Assembly (NCBI GenBank): GCA_041745515.1
Contig: JBGTIU010000072.1
Span: 1-34,339 of the forward strand
From: JAKFWF01 sp041745515
GTDB taxonomy: Bacteria; Pseudomonadota; Alphaproteobacteria; Rhizobiales; Hyphomicrobiaceae
Length of the DNA stretch: 34,339 bases
Direction of reading: 5' to 3'
Every line of letters starts with the position of its first letter. Within the stretch, counting starts at the first letter, position 1. Below, piece by piece: positions 1 through 8,460 of the stretch. The notes under the pieces are model-generated. The model was not told where the DNA came from, searched no databases, and saw only the letters and a program-made list of their open reading frames with translations. A program made the position numbers and the translations under genes.

Positions 1-246
1 GAGTTCGGCATTGAAGGTCGCGCGCGCATCGCGGAACGCCTCGAAAACGCGGCGTTGCTGCGGCGACAGACGGGCTAGGCCTTCGGCCGACGCGTCCTGG
101 GCCAGCGCAACGACCGGCGGCAGCGGCCTGAACGTCGGAAGAGAGGCGGCAGTAAAAGCAGTCGCCAGGGCGATTGCGCGCAGCCGTCTTCGCGGTAAAA
201 CCTTGAGGATCATTCGGCGGACCATCCCGGATAGGCTCTCAGGCAT
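1..246 (-). CDS. Secreted protein of unknown function, N-terminal part only (runs off the window)
   Basis: The complement of bases 246 to 1 is open for 82 codons and continues past the window edge. It starts with a basic stretch, has a hydrophobic core (AIALATAFTAASL) and a likely signal-peptidase site after VVALA, just before QDASAEG. The mature part seen (LSPQQRRVFEAFRDARATF) is helical and charged. I do not recognise the family. Met at 246, 225 and 213 are all possible starts; the one at 213 (MILKVLPRRR) gives the most typical signal peptide and avoids overlap with the divergent GIY-YIG gene. Reading frame and export signal are convincing; the function is unknown. Confidence 0.6.
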   Translation of the reverse strand, partial: MPESLSGMVRRMILKVLPRRRLRAIALATAFTAASLPTFRPLPPVVALAQDASAEGLARLSPQQRRVFEAFRDARATFNAEL

Positions 247-526
247 GATTGCGGCCAAACCTTTGAGACCAACCTTCTCGCTCTATATCGTCGTTTGCGC
301 CGACGGCACATACTACACAGGCATCGCGGTGGATGTTACCCGCCGCCTGGCCGAACACAACGGCGAGAATCGTCGAGGCGCGCGGTATACGGCGGGCCGC
401 CGTCCGGTTCGGCTCGTCTTTCAAGCAACGTTTGCGACGCGATCGGCCGCATCGAAGGAAGAGGCGCGCATCAAGCGCCTGACGCGAGCCGAAAAGCAGC
501 AGCTGGTTTCAACGTTTGTTGGCTAA
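245..526 (+). CDS. GIY-YIG domain protein (UPF0213/YhbQ-like)
   Basis: A 93-residue protein that is almost entirely one GIY-YIG nuclease-like domain. The first motif appears as LYIVVCADGTYYTGIAVD (the YIV...YTG pair), followed by the conserved Arg in DVTRRLAEHN, and later a Glu within SKEEARIKRLTRAEK. Small stand-alone members of this family resemble E. coli YhbQ; their DNA targets are poorly defined. The ATG at 245 starts directly before the domain; longer versions would run through the signal peptide of the divergent gene and are unlikely. The 3' end overlaps the tail of the convergent RraA-type gene by 18 bp. No good Shine-Dalgarno sequence is visible. Confidence 0.8.
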   Translation: MIAAKPLRPTFSLYIVVCADGTYYTGIAVDVTRRLAEHNGENRRGARYTAGRRPVRLVFQATFATRSAASKEEARIKRLTRAEKQQLVSTFVG

Positions 527-1228
527 CCGCCACTTGGCGAAATCGGCCTTGGTCTGTTCGTCGGTCGCCGGATAAAGACCCAGGATCGAGCGGCCACGCA
601 TCACCTCCTCCGTAACGAAATCCTCGAACACTGTCATCTCGGCCGCTTCGTCCGCAAGTTCGTCGGCCAGGTTGGCCGGCAGCACCAGCACGCCGTCGCT
701 GTCGCCGACGATGACATCGCCGGGCCACACCGGAGCGCCACCACACCCGATCGGCACATTGATATCGATCGCCTGATGGATGGTGAGATTGGTCGGCGCT
801 GACGGCCGCTTATGGAACGAAGGGATCGCGAGTTTGGCGATCTCGGCTGAATCCCTGAAGCCGCCGTCCGTCACGATTCCGGCCACTTCGCGTTTCATCA
901 GGCGCGTGACCAGGATCGAACCGGCCGAGGCCGCGCGCGCATCCTGCCGGCTGTCGATCACGAACACCGCACCGGGCGGACACTCTTCCACGGCCTTGCG
1001 CTGCGGATGCCCGCGCTCCTGGAATACCGTGATCGGGTTCAAATCCTCGCGCGCCGGGATGTAGCGCAGGGTGAACGCCTCGCCGACCATTGTGGGCTGC
1101 CCCGGATTGAGCGGGTGCACGTCCTGGATCATCTGATTGCGAAAGCCGCGCTTGTAGAGTGCCGTACTCAGCGTGGCCGTGCTGACGGATTTCAGCTTGT
1201 CACGTGTCGCGGATTTGAGCGTACTCAT
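509..1228 (-). CDS. RraA-family protein, probable HMG/CHA-type aldolase
   Basis: A 239-residue protein of the RraA-like fold. The central motif TDGGFRD matches the family's DGG(x)RD signature, whose Arg and Asp bind substrate and metal in the aldolase branch, and the PGDVIVGDSDGVLVLP segment is typical of the C-terminal half. Many members annotated as RNase E regulator RraA are class II pyruvate aldolases acting on 4-hydroxy-4-methyl-2-oxoglutarate or similar acids. Last gene of a minus-strand operon, 17 bp after the dehydratase, it most plausibly cleaves a 2-oxo acid made by the upstream enzymes rather than regulating RNase E. Substrate not known. Confidence 0.85.
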   Translation of the reverse strand: MSTLKSATRDKLKSVSTATLSTALYKRGFRNQMIQDVHPLNPGQPTMVGEAFTLRYIPAREDLNPITVFQERGHPQRKAVEECPPGAVFVIDSRQDARAASAGSILVTRLMKREVAGIVTDGGFRDSAEIAKLAIPSFHKRPSAPTNLTIHQAIDINVPIGCGGAPVWPGDVIVGDSDGVLVLPANLADELADEAAEMTVFEDFVTEEVMRGRSILGLYPATDEQTKADFAKWRLANKR

Positions 1229-1245
1229 TGAGTGAGTTCCCTACC

Positions 1246-2985
1246 TCAGAAAATATCCGGTTCGCCGGCAGCACGACCAAAGGCAGTCTCAAGGAAGTCG
1301 AAGTCGCAACCCTCGTGCGCTTGTTTGACATGCCGGTTGAACATCCAGCCGTAGCCGCGCTCGAAGCGCACGGGTTGTGCTGGCAAGGCTTTCCGGCGGC
1401 GGAACAGCTCCGCGGCTGACACGTCCATGGAAATGGCGCGCTTGGGCACGTCGACGGTGATCTGATCGCCGGTCCTGACCAAGGCGAGTGGCCCGCCGAC
1501 GTAGGACTCTGGCGACACATGGAGGATGCACGCGCCGTAGCTGGTGCCGCTCATGCGCGCGTCCGAAATCCGGATCATGTCGCGGACACCGGCTTTCACG
1601 AGTTTTTTCGGGATCGGCAGCATGCCCCATTCCGGCATGCCGGGGCCGCCCCGCGGGCCGGCGTTGCGCAGCACCAGCACGTGGTCCGGCGTGACATCGA
1701 GGTCGTCCCTGTCAATCGCAGCCTTCATCGACGGATAGTCGTCAAACACCAGCGCCGGGCCGGTGTGAGTCCGCAGGTGCGGCTCACAAGCCGACGGCTT
1801 CATGACGCAGCCCTCAGGCGCGAGATTGCCCGTCAGAACGGCAAGCGCGCCTTCCGCGTAGATCGCGGTATCGACGTTGCGGATCACGTCGTCGTTGTGG
1901 ACCTGGGCGCCCTCAATGTTCTCAGCCAACGAGCGACCGGTGACAGTCAGGCAATCGAGTTTCAAATGCCCCCTGATCCGGCTCATCAGCGCCGGCAGGC
2001 CGCCCGCGTAGTAGAAATCCTCCATTAGGTAGGTGTTGCCGCTCGGGCGCACGTTCGCGAGCACCGGCACCTTGCGGCTGGCAGCATCGAAATCAGCGAG
2101 GCTTATGTCCGCACCTGCGCGTCGGGCCATGGCGATGACGTGGATCACGGCGTTGGTCGAGCAGCCCATGGCCATGGCGACGCAAATCGCGTTCTCGTAG
2201 GCGGCGCGCGTCTGGATGCGCTGCGGAACCAGGTCTTCCCACACCATGTCTACGATGCGACGACCCGACTCGGAAGACATCCGAATGTGGCTGGCGTCGG
2301 CGGCCGGGATCGACGACGCCCCTGGCAGCGTCATGCCGATAGCCTCGGCGATGGCCGTCATGGTGCTGGCCGTCCCCATCGTCATGCAATGGCCGTAGCT
2401 GCGCGCGATGCCGGCTTCAATACCGATCCACTCGTCCTTGGTGATGTTGCCGGCCCGACGCTCATCCCAGTATTTCCAGGCGTCCGAACCCGAGCCAAGT
2501 ATCTTGCCTTTCCAGTTGCCGCGCAACATCGGCCCTGCCGGCACATAAATTGTCGGCACGCCGGCGCTCGTGGCACCCATCAGCAGTCCCGGCGTAGTCT
2601 TGTCGCAACCGCCGAGCAGCACGACGCCATCGACCGGATGCGAGCGGATCAGCTCTTCGACATCCATGGCCAGCATATTGCGATAGAGCATCGTGGTCGG
2701 CTTGACGAAGTTCTCCGCCAAGGACAGCGCCGGTAGTTCCACTGGAAAGCCGCCTGCCTGCAGCACGCCGCGCTTCACATCGTCGACGCGATGCTTGAAA
2801 TGCGCATGGCAGGGATTGATGTCCGACCACGTGTTGAGGATTGCGATGATCGGGCGACCCTCCCAGTCGGCCGGTGCGTAACCCATCTGCATGATTCGCG
2901 AGCGATGGCCGAAACCTCGCAGATCGTCTGGGGCAAACCAGCGCGCACTGCGCAGCGCCGCGCCGGCTTTGTTCGACTTGGTCAT
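1246..2985 (-). CDS. IlvD/Edd-family Fe-S dehydratase, probable sugar-acid (L-arabonate-type) dehydratase
   Basis: A 579-residue complete IlvD/Edd protein. The three cluster-ligand cysteines are visible: Cys59 in DINPCHAH, Cys127 in GGCDKTTPG and Cys200 in GHCMTMGTAS. Ser479 in RMSGTSYG corresponds to the catalytic serine of the family. Length and cysteine positions match what I recall of the Rhizobium L-arabonate dehydratase, a [2Fe-2S] enzyme, better than biosynthetic IlvD. It would convert an aldonic acid to a 2-keto-3-deoxy acid. It lies 46 bp downstream of the decarboxylase beta gene and 17 bp upstream of the aldolase gene, so the set is probably co-transcribed. The exact sugar acid cannot be told from sequence. 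Confidence 0.88.
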   Translation of the reverse strand: MTKSNKAGAALRSARWFAPDDLRGFGHRSRIMQMGYAPADWEGRPIIAILNTWSDINPCHAHFKHRVDDVKRGVLQAGGFPVELPALSLAENFVKPTTMLYRNMLAMDVEELIRSHPVDGVVLLGGCDKTTPGLLMGATSAGVPTIYVPAGPMLRGNWKGKILGSGSDAWKYWDERRAGNITKDEWIGIEAGIARSYGHCMTMGTASTMTAIAEAIGMTLPGASSIPAADASHIRMSSESGRRIVDMVWEDLVPQRIQTRAAYENAICVAMAMGCSTNAVIHVIAMARRAGADISLADFDAASRKVPVLANVRPSGNTYLMEDFYYAGGLPALMSRIRGHLKLDCLTVTGRSLAENIEGAQVHNDDVIRNVDTAIYAEGALAVLTGNLAPEGCVMKPSACEPHLRTHTGPALVFDDYPSMKAAIDRDDLDVTPDHVLVLRNAGPRGGPGMPEWGMLPIPKKLVKAGVRDMIRISDARMSGTSYGACILHVSPESYVGGPLALVRTGDQITVDVPKRAISMDVSAAELFRRRKALPAQPVRFERGYGWMFNRHVKQAHEGCDFDFLETAFGRAAGEPDIF

Positions 2986-3031
2986 GGGTTCGGCAGCGTC
3001 ATCGATTTACCGTATCCACGCTGGCATGAAG

Positions 3032-3646
3032 TTAATTCGATGAAGCTACGCCAATGGCGCCCTGGAAACGGCGGGCGATTGCCGCGCCATCCTTCTCCGG
3101 CAGCGCCCATGGATCCTCGCTCAATGCGATCTTCGCGACTGCCAGCGATGGTCCCGGCTTGTGAAACAGGAAGTCGGCCAGGATGGCGACGTCGGCTTGG
3201 GTTGTCGTCAGCAAAGTGTTACCGATCCCGAAGCCCCGGGCAACCGCAAGCAAATCCGTTTTGTGTGAAGTGAGGCCAATCTGCCTGCCGGTCTCGCCGA
3301 AGCTTTCGTTGTCGAGAACCAGAATTGCCAGATTCTCCGGCGCTTGGTCGGCGACCACGGCAAGCGAGCCGATGCCCATCATGATTTCGCCGTCGCCGGT
3401 GAGCGCCAGGACGCGGCGCTTCGGTTGGGCCAACGCAAGCCCGAGTGCCGTCGGCACAGCAAGCCCCATGCCTCCCCATGAGTATAAGTACTCTGGGCTA
3501 TCGCCAGCCGCAAAACAGTCCCAGGTCGCGCTGCCCAGCCCTGGCACGATGAGCGCACCGGCACGGCGTTGAAGCAATTCCGCAACGAGCGCTCGCCTCG
3601 AAATCTTGTTCGAACCGCGTACGGCGATCTCGGGAGGCGTCGTCAT
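3032..3646 (-). CDS. TPP-dependent decarboxylase, beta (TPP-binding) subunit
   Basis: A 204-residue protein equal to the C-terminal TPP-binding domain of decarboxylases such as sulfopyruvate or phosphonopyruvate decarboxylase. The diphosphate/metal motif begins at GDGEIMMGIG (residues 84-93) and ends at LDNESFGETG (111-120). SWGGMGLAVPTALG (residues 56-69) is also typical. The ATG at 3646 overlaps the stop codon of the alpha gene (ATGA), implying translational coupling and a stoichiometric two-subunit enzyme. The reading frame continues upstream but would run through the alpha gene, so this start is preferred. Substrate is uncertain: a 2-oxo acid from the neighbouring dehydratase/aldolase is likely, and no coenzyme M genes are seen. 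Confidence 0.87.
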   Translation of the reverse strand: MTTPPEIAVRGSNKISRRALVAELLQRRAGALIVPGLGSATWDCFAAGDSPEYLYSWGGMGLAVPTALGLALAQPKRRVLALTGDGEIMMGIGSLAVVADQAPENLAILVLDNESFGETGRQIGLTSHKTDLLAVARGFGIGNTLLTTTQADVAILADFLFHKPGPSLAVAKIALSEDPWALPEKDGAAIARRFQGAIGVASSN

Positions 3647-4176
3647 TGCTGTCCAAATCCTTTTGCGCCGACAATCCGCTGGCCAATAAGCACGGCCGTC
3701 GACTGATGCCCATTGAAGGCCATATCGGCTGCGGCGGCGAAGGTCTCGCCCACCTCCGCTGCGGCGTCGACAGGAAAGCATCGCACTCCCATGCTTTCGA
3801 GCACCGGACGCGTCGCCTGGCCCATTGGGACTTGCCATGGATTGAACTCGCCCCATTGGCCACGCATAGTCACCAGCATCAGCAGCGGCGCGCGCAGAGT
3901 GGACGGATAGCCGATCGCATTGATGCAATTGCCGACGCCAGATGATTGCATCGCGACCATTGCCCGTGTACCGCCGAGCCACAACCCTGTCACGATGCCA
4001 ATGCCTTCCTCTTCCGTGGTCAACGTCACCAGCCGCATCGTGTTGTCGACCTTGACAAGGTTCAGCAGTCGCGTGAGCCCGCCATCGGGGATCGTGCAAA
4101 CCGCGCTAATTCTGCGTGCGGTCATCGCATCGAGGACATCGGCTGACCAGTCGCCCTGTCTTGTCGGTGTCGTCAT
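3643..4176 (-). CDS. TPP-dependent decarboxylase, alpha (PYR-domain) subunit
   Basis: A 177-residue protein matching the N-terminal pyrimidine-binding domain of ThDP enzymes, as in sulfopyruvate decarboxylase alpha (ComD). The glutamate that activates the cofactor lies in TLTTEEEGIGIVTGLWLGG, followed by VAMQSSGVGNCINAI, a typical PYR-domain helix. It is the first gene of the operon and overlaps the beta gene by 4 bp. The promoter should lie between 4177 and 4358, where I see no clear hexamers. Together the subunits form one active decarboxylase with active sites at the interface. Confidence 0.87.
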   Translation of the reverse strand: MTTPTRQGDWSADVLDAMTARRISAVCTIPDGGLTRLLNLVKVDNTMRLVTLTTEEEGIGIVTGLWLGGTRAMVAMQSSGVGNCINAIGYPSTLRAPLLMLVTMRGQWGEFNPWQVPMGQATRPVLESMGVRCFPVDAAAEVGETFAAAADMAFNGHQSTAVLIGQRIVGAKGFGQQ

Positions 4177-4358
4177 CGTCGGTTGACCGTCTGCGTTTGA
4201 AGGCGCAATCGCCGCGCACCATAGCTGGAGCGCGCGTGAGACATATCACTGGATGAACATATGAGCCATGTCGACGGCGCGGCTATGCGTCGGGATAGCA
4301 ATCATGGTCGGCTTGCTGTTGGCCGCCGCCCCTTGCGCAGGGTGCTTCGAAATTACTG

Positions 4359-4952
4359 TCAGTGCAACTGGGTGTTTCCAGCGTGGCTGGAAAACAACTG
4401 TTTGATCGTCTTGCTGTTGCCAGCATCGTTGCGACGCTTGAGGTCGCCAAAGACCAACTGCTGTTTCTGTAGATGCGCCACAAGTGCGCTCCGACCGTCT
4501 GCGAGCAATCGATGGCTGTGAATGGTCGATCGATATCCCAATCTTTCAAAATAGGAAGCAGCAACAACATCCGCGCTAATACGGAATTCCGTGAAACCAT
4601 CGCAGCTCGCGCAGGCCTCGGCATACGCGACGAGCAATTCACCGACGCCACCCCGTCTGAAAATGGGATGGACCGACACATCTTGAATGGTTGCAATGCC
4701 ATTCTCGGGGTCTTCCGGAGACCAGCGGACGACGCCGGCAAGGATGGCGTCGATCCAGGCTCCAAACACTCCGGGCCCAATCCAGTCATCGGCGCGGCAG
4801 TGCTCAGCGGGAGGGCTGCTTGAACTAGGGACCACGCCTCGGCGCAATGCCGTTTGAAAGGAGCGTACGGCTGCCAAATCATCGATGTCAAACCGGCGGA
4901 TCTTCACGCCTGCAGTCAGAAAATTGCGGTCGTTGATCCTAGACTCGAACAC
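4359..4952 (-). CDS. GNAT-family N-acetyltransferase
   Basis: About 197 residues with a GNAT core. The acetyl-CoA pyrophosphate loop is seen in DVSVHPIFRRGGVGELLVAY (R-x-x-G-x-G/A form), and the later ADVVAASYFERLGYRSTIHSH is the usual beta6-alpha4-beta7 region. The substrate (small molecule, antibiotic or protein N-terminus) cannot be inferred. The C-terminal 25 residues are polar and probably disordered. The start may be the ATG at 4952 or a later GTG just before KIRRFDIDDL. It is flanked by intergenic regions on both sides and appears monocistronic. Confidence 0.8.
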   Translation of the reverse strand: MFESRINDRNFLTAGVKIRRFDIDDLAAVRSFQTALRRGVVPSSSSPPAEHCRADDWIGPGVFGAWIDAILAGVVRWSPEDPENGIATIQDVSVHPIFRRGGVGELLVAYAEACASCDGFTEFRISADVVAASYFERLGYRSTIHSHRLLADGRSALVAHLQKQQLVFGDLKRRNDAGNSKTIKQLFSSHAGNTQLH

Positions 4953-5335
4953 TGACTACTCCACACTTTAACACCAGACGACATCAATCCGCGCATGCCA
5001 AGATCATGTAAAACAGTAACTTACCCCCGTGACTATTAGTAAGAACGTGTCAGAACCACTTCTAGTCCGGGTGCATCAAGAAATTTCGAGCGGTCCGACG
5101 CAGACGTGCTTTGAGACCTCACTCTGCGTCGCTTTCGGCCGACATCTATAAGTGACAATAGGGCCTGACAATGACGTCGCCGGGCCGGTTTGCTCACTCG
5201 CCGATTGCCTCCGCCTAAAATCCACCGTACCTTCATCAGGCGGTAGCATCTTTTCGCTTGACCAAGGGGGACTGACGCGGAGGTGGCGGGTGGAACGCCC
5301 ACACCCTCGCGGTTTGTGGCGAGTACCGAGGCGGG
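4953..5335. other. Intergenic region between divergent GNAT and subtilase genes
   Basis: About 380 bases without a convincing gene. It must hold both divergent promoters. A GGAAC at 5292-5296 resembles an ECF -35 box, but no matching -10 (CGTT-like) lies 16-17 bases downstream. The segment near 5005-5045 is AT-richer than its surroundings and may contain the GNAT promoter. No RNA gene is recognised. Confidence 0.5.
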
Positions 5336-7195
5336 GTGCGCGTGATGCCGAGGGGCCGAGTTCGATTCTGCGTTGCATTTCTCATGGTCGTCGTCATTGG
5401 TTGGCCGGCGGTCCGTATCACAGGTATTGCCGTCGCACTGTCGTGGGCAGTCGGCGCAGGTGGCGCTTATGCCGGCAAGAAGAGTGCGGCGGATCGCGCA
5501 AGGCAGGATGCGGAACGGGCCCGGGAACAAGCCCGGCGTATGGAGGAGCGGGAACGCGCCAGAGAGCAACGGGAGCAGGAACGTCAGCAGGCGCGTCAAC
5601 AGCGCGAAAGCGAACGTGAGGCGGAGAAACAGAAGGACGCTCGTAGCGCCGACAACAAGAGCTCCGCCGATGAAAAGTCTACCAAAACTGATGAAAAAAC
5701 CGCCAAGGAGGAGAAGCGAACCGCCGCTGGAAAGCGGCAGCGTGACGACGATGATGACGAGCCGCGAGTTCCAAACACGGTAGCAGAGTTGTTTCAGCGC
5801 TTATCCGAGCCCGCCGCGCCAGGTCCAATTCCTCCTGCCGCAGCGAAGACGCTGATTGCGCCGGCTCCTGCTCCACCGTTGACCAAGACGACAGCCGGCC
5901 AGCCTGTAAGAGCCCGCGCCGGAACACCTGCCGGAATGAGTGGATTGCCACAGATCTCACTTGAGCGGCGACCCGAAGTGCTGGCGCTGAGCCTGCCCCC
6001 TAAATCCGCCGATCGTGCAGTGTTGCTAGGCTTCAAATTGAATGGAACAACCGCGCTTCCGCGACTCAACCTCGGTGTGACACGACTGCTGGCGCCGGCC
6101 GGGCTGAGCGGCGAACAAGCCCTCGAACTTCTACGCCAAACCTTTCCGGAACAATCGGTCGAGGTCAATCAGAAGTATCGCATCTTCCGCACGGCGACTG
6201 GGGCCGAAACACCGCCGGATCAACAAAAAAGCCCGTCGCCAATGGCTACTTTCTGCGGCACCGACCGCTGCTTCGGCGCGGCAGCGATCCGATGGCAGCC
6301 ACAATTGCAGAGTTGCGCCAGAAACGTACCAATTGGTGTAATCGATACGGCCTTCGACTTGACGCATCCGGCCTTCAATCGGCGCAACATCGATTTGCGC
6401 CCGCTGGATCGACCCGCGAAAGGCGAAGCCCCGCGCGCCAAAGCACCCGATTGGCATGGTACCGGCGTACTGGCGATGCTGGCGGGCGAGGCACAAAGCG
6501 GTACGCCGGGGTTGATCTCCGATTCAAGGTTTCACATCGCCGATATTTTCTTTGCCGACACGGATGGGCAGCCGGCGACTGATACCGCGAGTTTGCTGCG
6601 GGCGCTGGACTGGCTCGATGGCAAAGGCGTCAAAATCGTCAACATGAGCCTCGCGGGTCCTCACGATCAGTATCTCGAGACGGCAATAGTCACAATGGCG
6701 CGAAAAGGCGTCTTGTTCGTTGCAGCGGTCGGAAACGACGGGCCGACAGCTGCGCCAAGCTATCCTGCTGCCTATGAGCGGGTGATTGCAGTTACGGCGG
6801 TCAACAAGGACCTGGCGAACTACCGCCACGCAGGCCGAGGCGATCATGTTGATCTGGCGGCGCCCGGCGTGGGCATTTGGACGGCATTGCCCGGCGGCAG
6901 AGGCACCTATCACTCGGGGACGAGTTTCGCCGTCCCCTACGCGACCGCGGTTCTCGCCGCCATCTACAAGGAACTGCCTGCAAAAACCAAGAATGCGGTC
7001 TTGAGTCAGCTGTCGTTCCGGGATCTCGGGCCGCCGGGTCGCGATCCAATCTACGGGCGGGGCCTGCTGATTGCGCCTGCTTCATGCAAGACCGAACAGC
7101 CCATGGTGGCGGCCGCCGCAACGACCGGATTGTCGATGATCGGTGCAAAAGCGGGATCGGGTTGGAAGACCATGGTGGTGCCTTACAAACCTTGA
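5336..7195 (+). CDS. Secreted subtilisin-like serine protease (S8 family) with charged coiled-coil N-domain
   Basis: A 619-residue exported protease. A signal sequence or N-terminal anchor (hydrophobic to about residue 45, AYAGKK) is followed by a very charged Arg/Glu/Gln coiled-coil and Lys/Asp-rich segment (about 50-145), then a Pro/Ala linker. The S8 catalytic triad is visible: Asp337 in GVIDTAFD, His374 in DWHGTGVLA, Ser530 in SGTSFAVPYA, with oxyanion Asn467 in AAVGNDGP. Start choices are GTG 5336, GTG 5342 and ATG 5345. It is convergent with an ECF sigma/anti-sigma pair, suggesting that pair may control it or be processed by it. The catalytic domain is well supported; the substrate is unknown. 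Confidence 0.9.
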   Translation: MRVMPRGRVRFCVAFLMVVVIGWPAVRITGIAVALSWAVGAGGAYAGKKSAADRARQDAERAREQARRMEERERAREQREQERQQARQQRESEREAEKQKDARSADNKSSADEKSTKTDEKTAKEEKRTAAGKRQRDDDDDEPRVPNTVAELFQRLSEPAAPGPIPPAAAKTLIAPAPAPPLTKTTAGQPVRARAGTPAGMSGLPQISLERRPEVLALSLPPKSADRAVLLGFKLNGTTALPRLNLGVTRLLAPAGLSGEQALELLRQTFPEQSVEVNQKYRIFRTATGAETPPDQQKSPSPMATFCGTDRCFGAAAIRWQPQLQSCARNVPIGVIDTAFDLTHPAFNRRNIDLRPLDRPAKGEAPRAKAPDWHGTGVLAMLAGEAQSGTPGLISDSRFHIADIFFADTDGQPATDTASLLRALDWLDGKGVKIVNMSLAGPHDQYLETAIVTMARKGVLFVAAVGNDGPTAAPSYPAAYERVIAVTAVNKDLANYRHAGRGDHVDLAAPGVGIWTALPGGRGTYHSGTSFAVPYATAVLAAIYKELPAKTKNAVLSQLSFRDLGPPGRDPIYGRGLLIAPASCKTEQPMVAAAATTGLSMIGAKAGSGWKTMVVPYKP

Positions 7196-7231
7196 GGTCG
7201 AAACACCTAGCCCGACCTTCTCAAAGGGTTG

Positions 7232-7268
7232 GGGTCTGTCCGGTTTTGGTTGAATCGTGGACAGACCC
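7232..7268 (+). terminator. Inverted repeat downstream of the subtilase, probable terminator
   Basis: A perfect 10-bp inverted repeat (GGGTCTGTCC and GGACAGACCC) with a 17-base loop begins 37 bases after the subtilase stop. Some Ts follow (ccttgttttgt), making a weak intrinsic terminator plausible in this convergent arrangement. Confidence 0.5.
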
Positions 7269-7285
7269 TAGCTCCTTGTTTTGTC

Positions 7286-7328
7286 GTGCTTCTTATCGGA
7301 AAACCGCTTCACACTTTTCCGGAAGCAC
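7286..7328. repeat. Rhizobiales-type dispersed palindromic repeat
   Basis: The segment has outer arms GTGCTT and AAGCAC and inner arms CGGAAAA and TTTTCCG around CCGCTTCACAC. It resembles a dispersed element that I recall as very frequent in Bradyrhizobium and relatives (CGGAAAACCGCTTCACAC type). Only one copy is seen in this window. Confidence 0.6.
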
Positions 7329-7635
7329 TCTAGTCGAGGCCGCGAGCAATCAGTGCGCACGACTTGCCGGCGGGTCCGCCCCCGTTTCTGCTGCTCGAGC
7401 ACCATAAAAATACCCGCCCTGCACATTCAATCCCCAGCGGGGTAGCAGGGACGAATGGCAAGGCGGGGCGTCAGTTGGAATAGCGGGCTGAACGGGCAGC
7501 CCGCGTATTCCTCCTGTGTTGACCGGGCCCAACATACAGAAAACGCGGCCGGTCACTTCCCTTGACGGCAGGGCTATCGACCATCGTCAGCCCACGCCGG
7601 TGACTGTGCTTGCGGGCTCTAACAGCGATCAGTCG
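7329..7635. other. Intergenic region between convergent subtilase and anti-sigma genes
   Basis: About 300 bases with no recognisable gene, RNA or further clear hairpin. Open frames here lack family signals and good starts. Confidence 0.5.
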
Positions 7636-8460
7636 TCATTGTCGCGGCGCCCGCCATTGCTTTTTGATAAGTGCCGCCTCCTCTTCCCGGCCAAGCACAT
7701 CGCCTTTTATGCTCCGCTCAACGGCCGCGTCGACGACTGGCGATGTGGCGGCACCGGCCGGTGCCATCTTGCCGGTGCTCGAACTTGCCATACCGTTCGC
7801 CGTGTGAACCTCGAGCCGCCACCGACCAAACACGTCGCGACAAGCGAGGCCCAAGAACCGCAGCGCGTCAACGGTATCCATCTCATACTGCCGACAATAA
7901 TTTCCGTCCTGAGTTTGAAACGTCAGCACCGGCCTCAGCACCGCCGGCCCCGTGCTTCCGACAAGCCTGACCGGCGTCCCACTTGGGGCAGTGTCGAGCG
8001 CGCGTGACAGGTCGCCTTGGGCCAGCACGCGCCCATCCAGCATCTCAGCGAGTCGAGCAGTTGCGTCCCATTGGACCCGGTTCACCTGCCAGTACCAACC
8101 CAAGCCGGCCCCAACCATGAATACTGCCGAAAATGCAATACCCAAGCGGATCGGCTTCCATGCGGGCAGTATCCACTCGAAAACAGAAGTAATTCGACCA
8201 GCGACCTCTATGTTATCGCGTCTCCGGCCGGCCGAACCAGTTGTTGCGCCAAGGACTGTCGCCAGCAGGCGAGCCGGCACAGGCTCGCGCGACGGGCGGT
8301 CGAACATCTGACGCAGACCCACGCCGGTGCGGACAAACATCCGCACGCGCTCTTCCGCCTTCGGATGCTCCTGCAGATAAGCCTCTACCTGTTGAAGCTC
8401 GGTCGCACCAAGCTCGCCATCGGCATAGGCCATCAAAGTCTCATCGGAGACTTCGCTCAT
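7636..8460 (-). CDS. Membrane-anchored anti-sigma factor
   Basis: A 274-residue protein with the layout of transmembrane anti-sigma factors. A cytoplasmic N-terminal segment (DETLMAYADGELGATELQQVEAYLQEHP, split here only for description) is typical of this class and would bind the sigma factor. One transmembrane helix lies near residues 107-124 (IRLGIAFSAVFMVGAGLGWYW), followed by a periplasmic domain. No zinc-binding HxxxCxxC motif is seen in the N-domain. The ATG at 8460 overlaps the end of the sigma gene by 20 bp, so the pair is translationally coupled. It probably holds the sigma factor inactive until a periplasmic signal triggers release. Confidence 0.85.
   Translation of the reverse strand: MSEVSDETLMAYADGELGATELQQVEAYLQEHPKAEERVRMFVRTGVGLRQMFDRPSREPVPARLLATVLGATTGSAGRRRDNIEVAGRITSVFEWILPAWKPIRLGIAFSAVFMVGAGLGWYWQVNRVQWDATARLAEMLDGRVLAQGDLSRALDTAPSGTPVRLVGSTGPAVLRPVLTFQTQDGNYCRQYEMDTVDALRFLGLACRDVFGRWRLEVHTANGMASSSTGKMAPAGAATSPVVDAAVERSIKGDVLGREEEAALIKKQWRAPRQ

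Noticed and set aside
5292..5325. GGAAC upstream of the subtilase as an ECF promoter
   Set aside because: No CGTT-like -10 at 16-17 bases spacing; a single five-base match is expected by chance.
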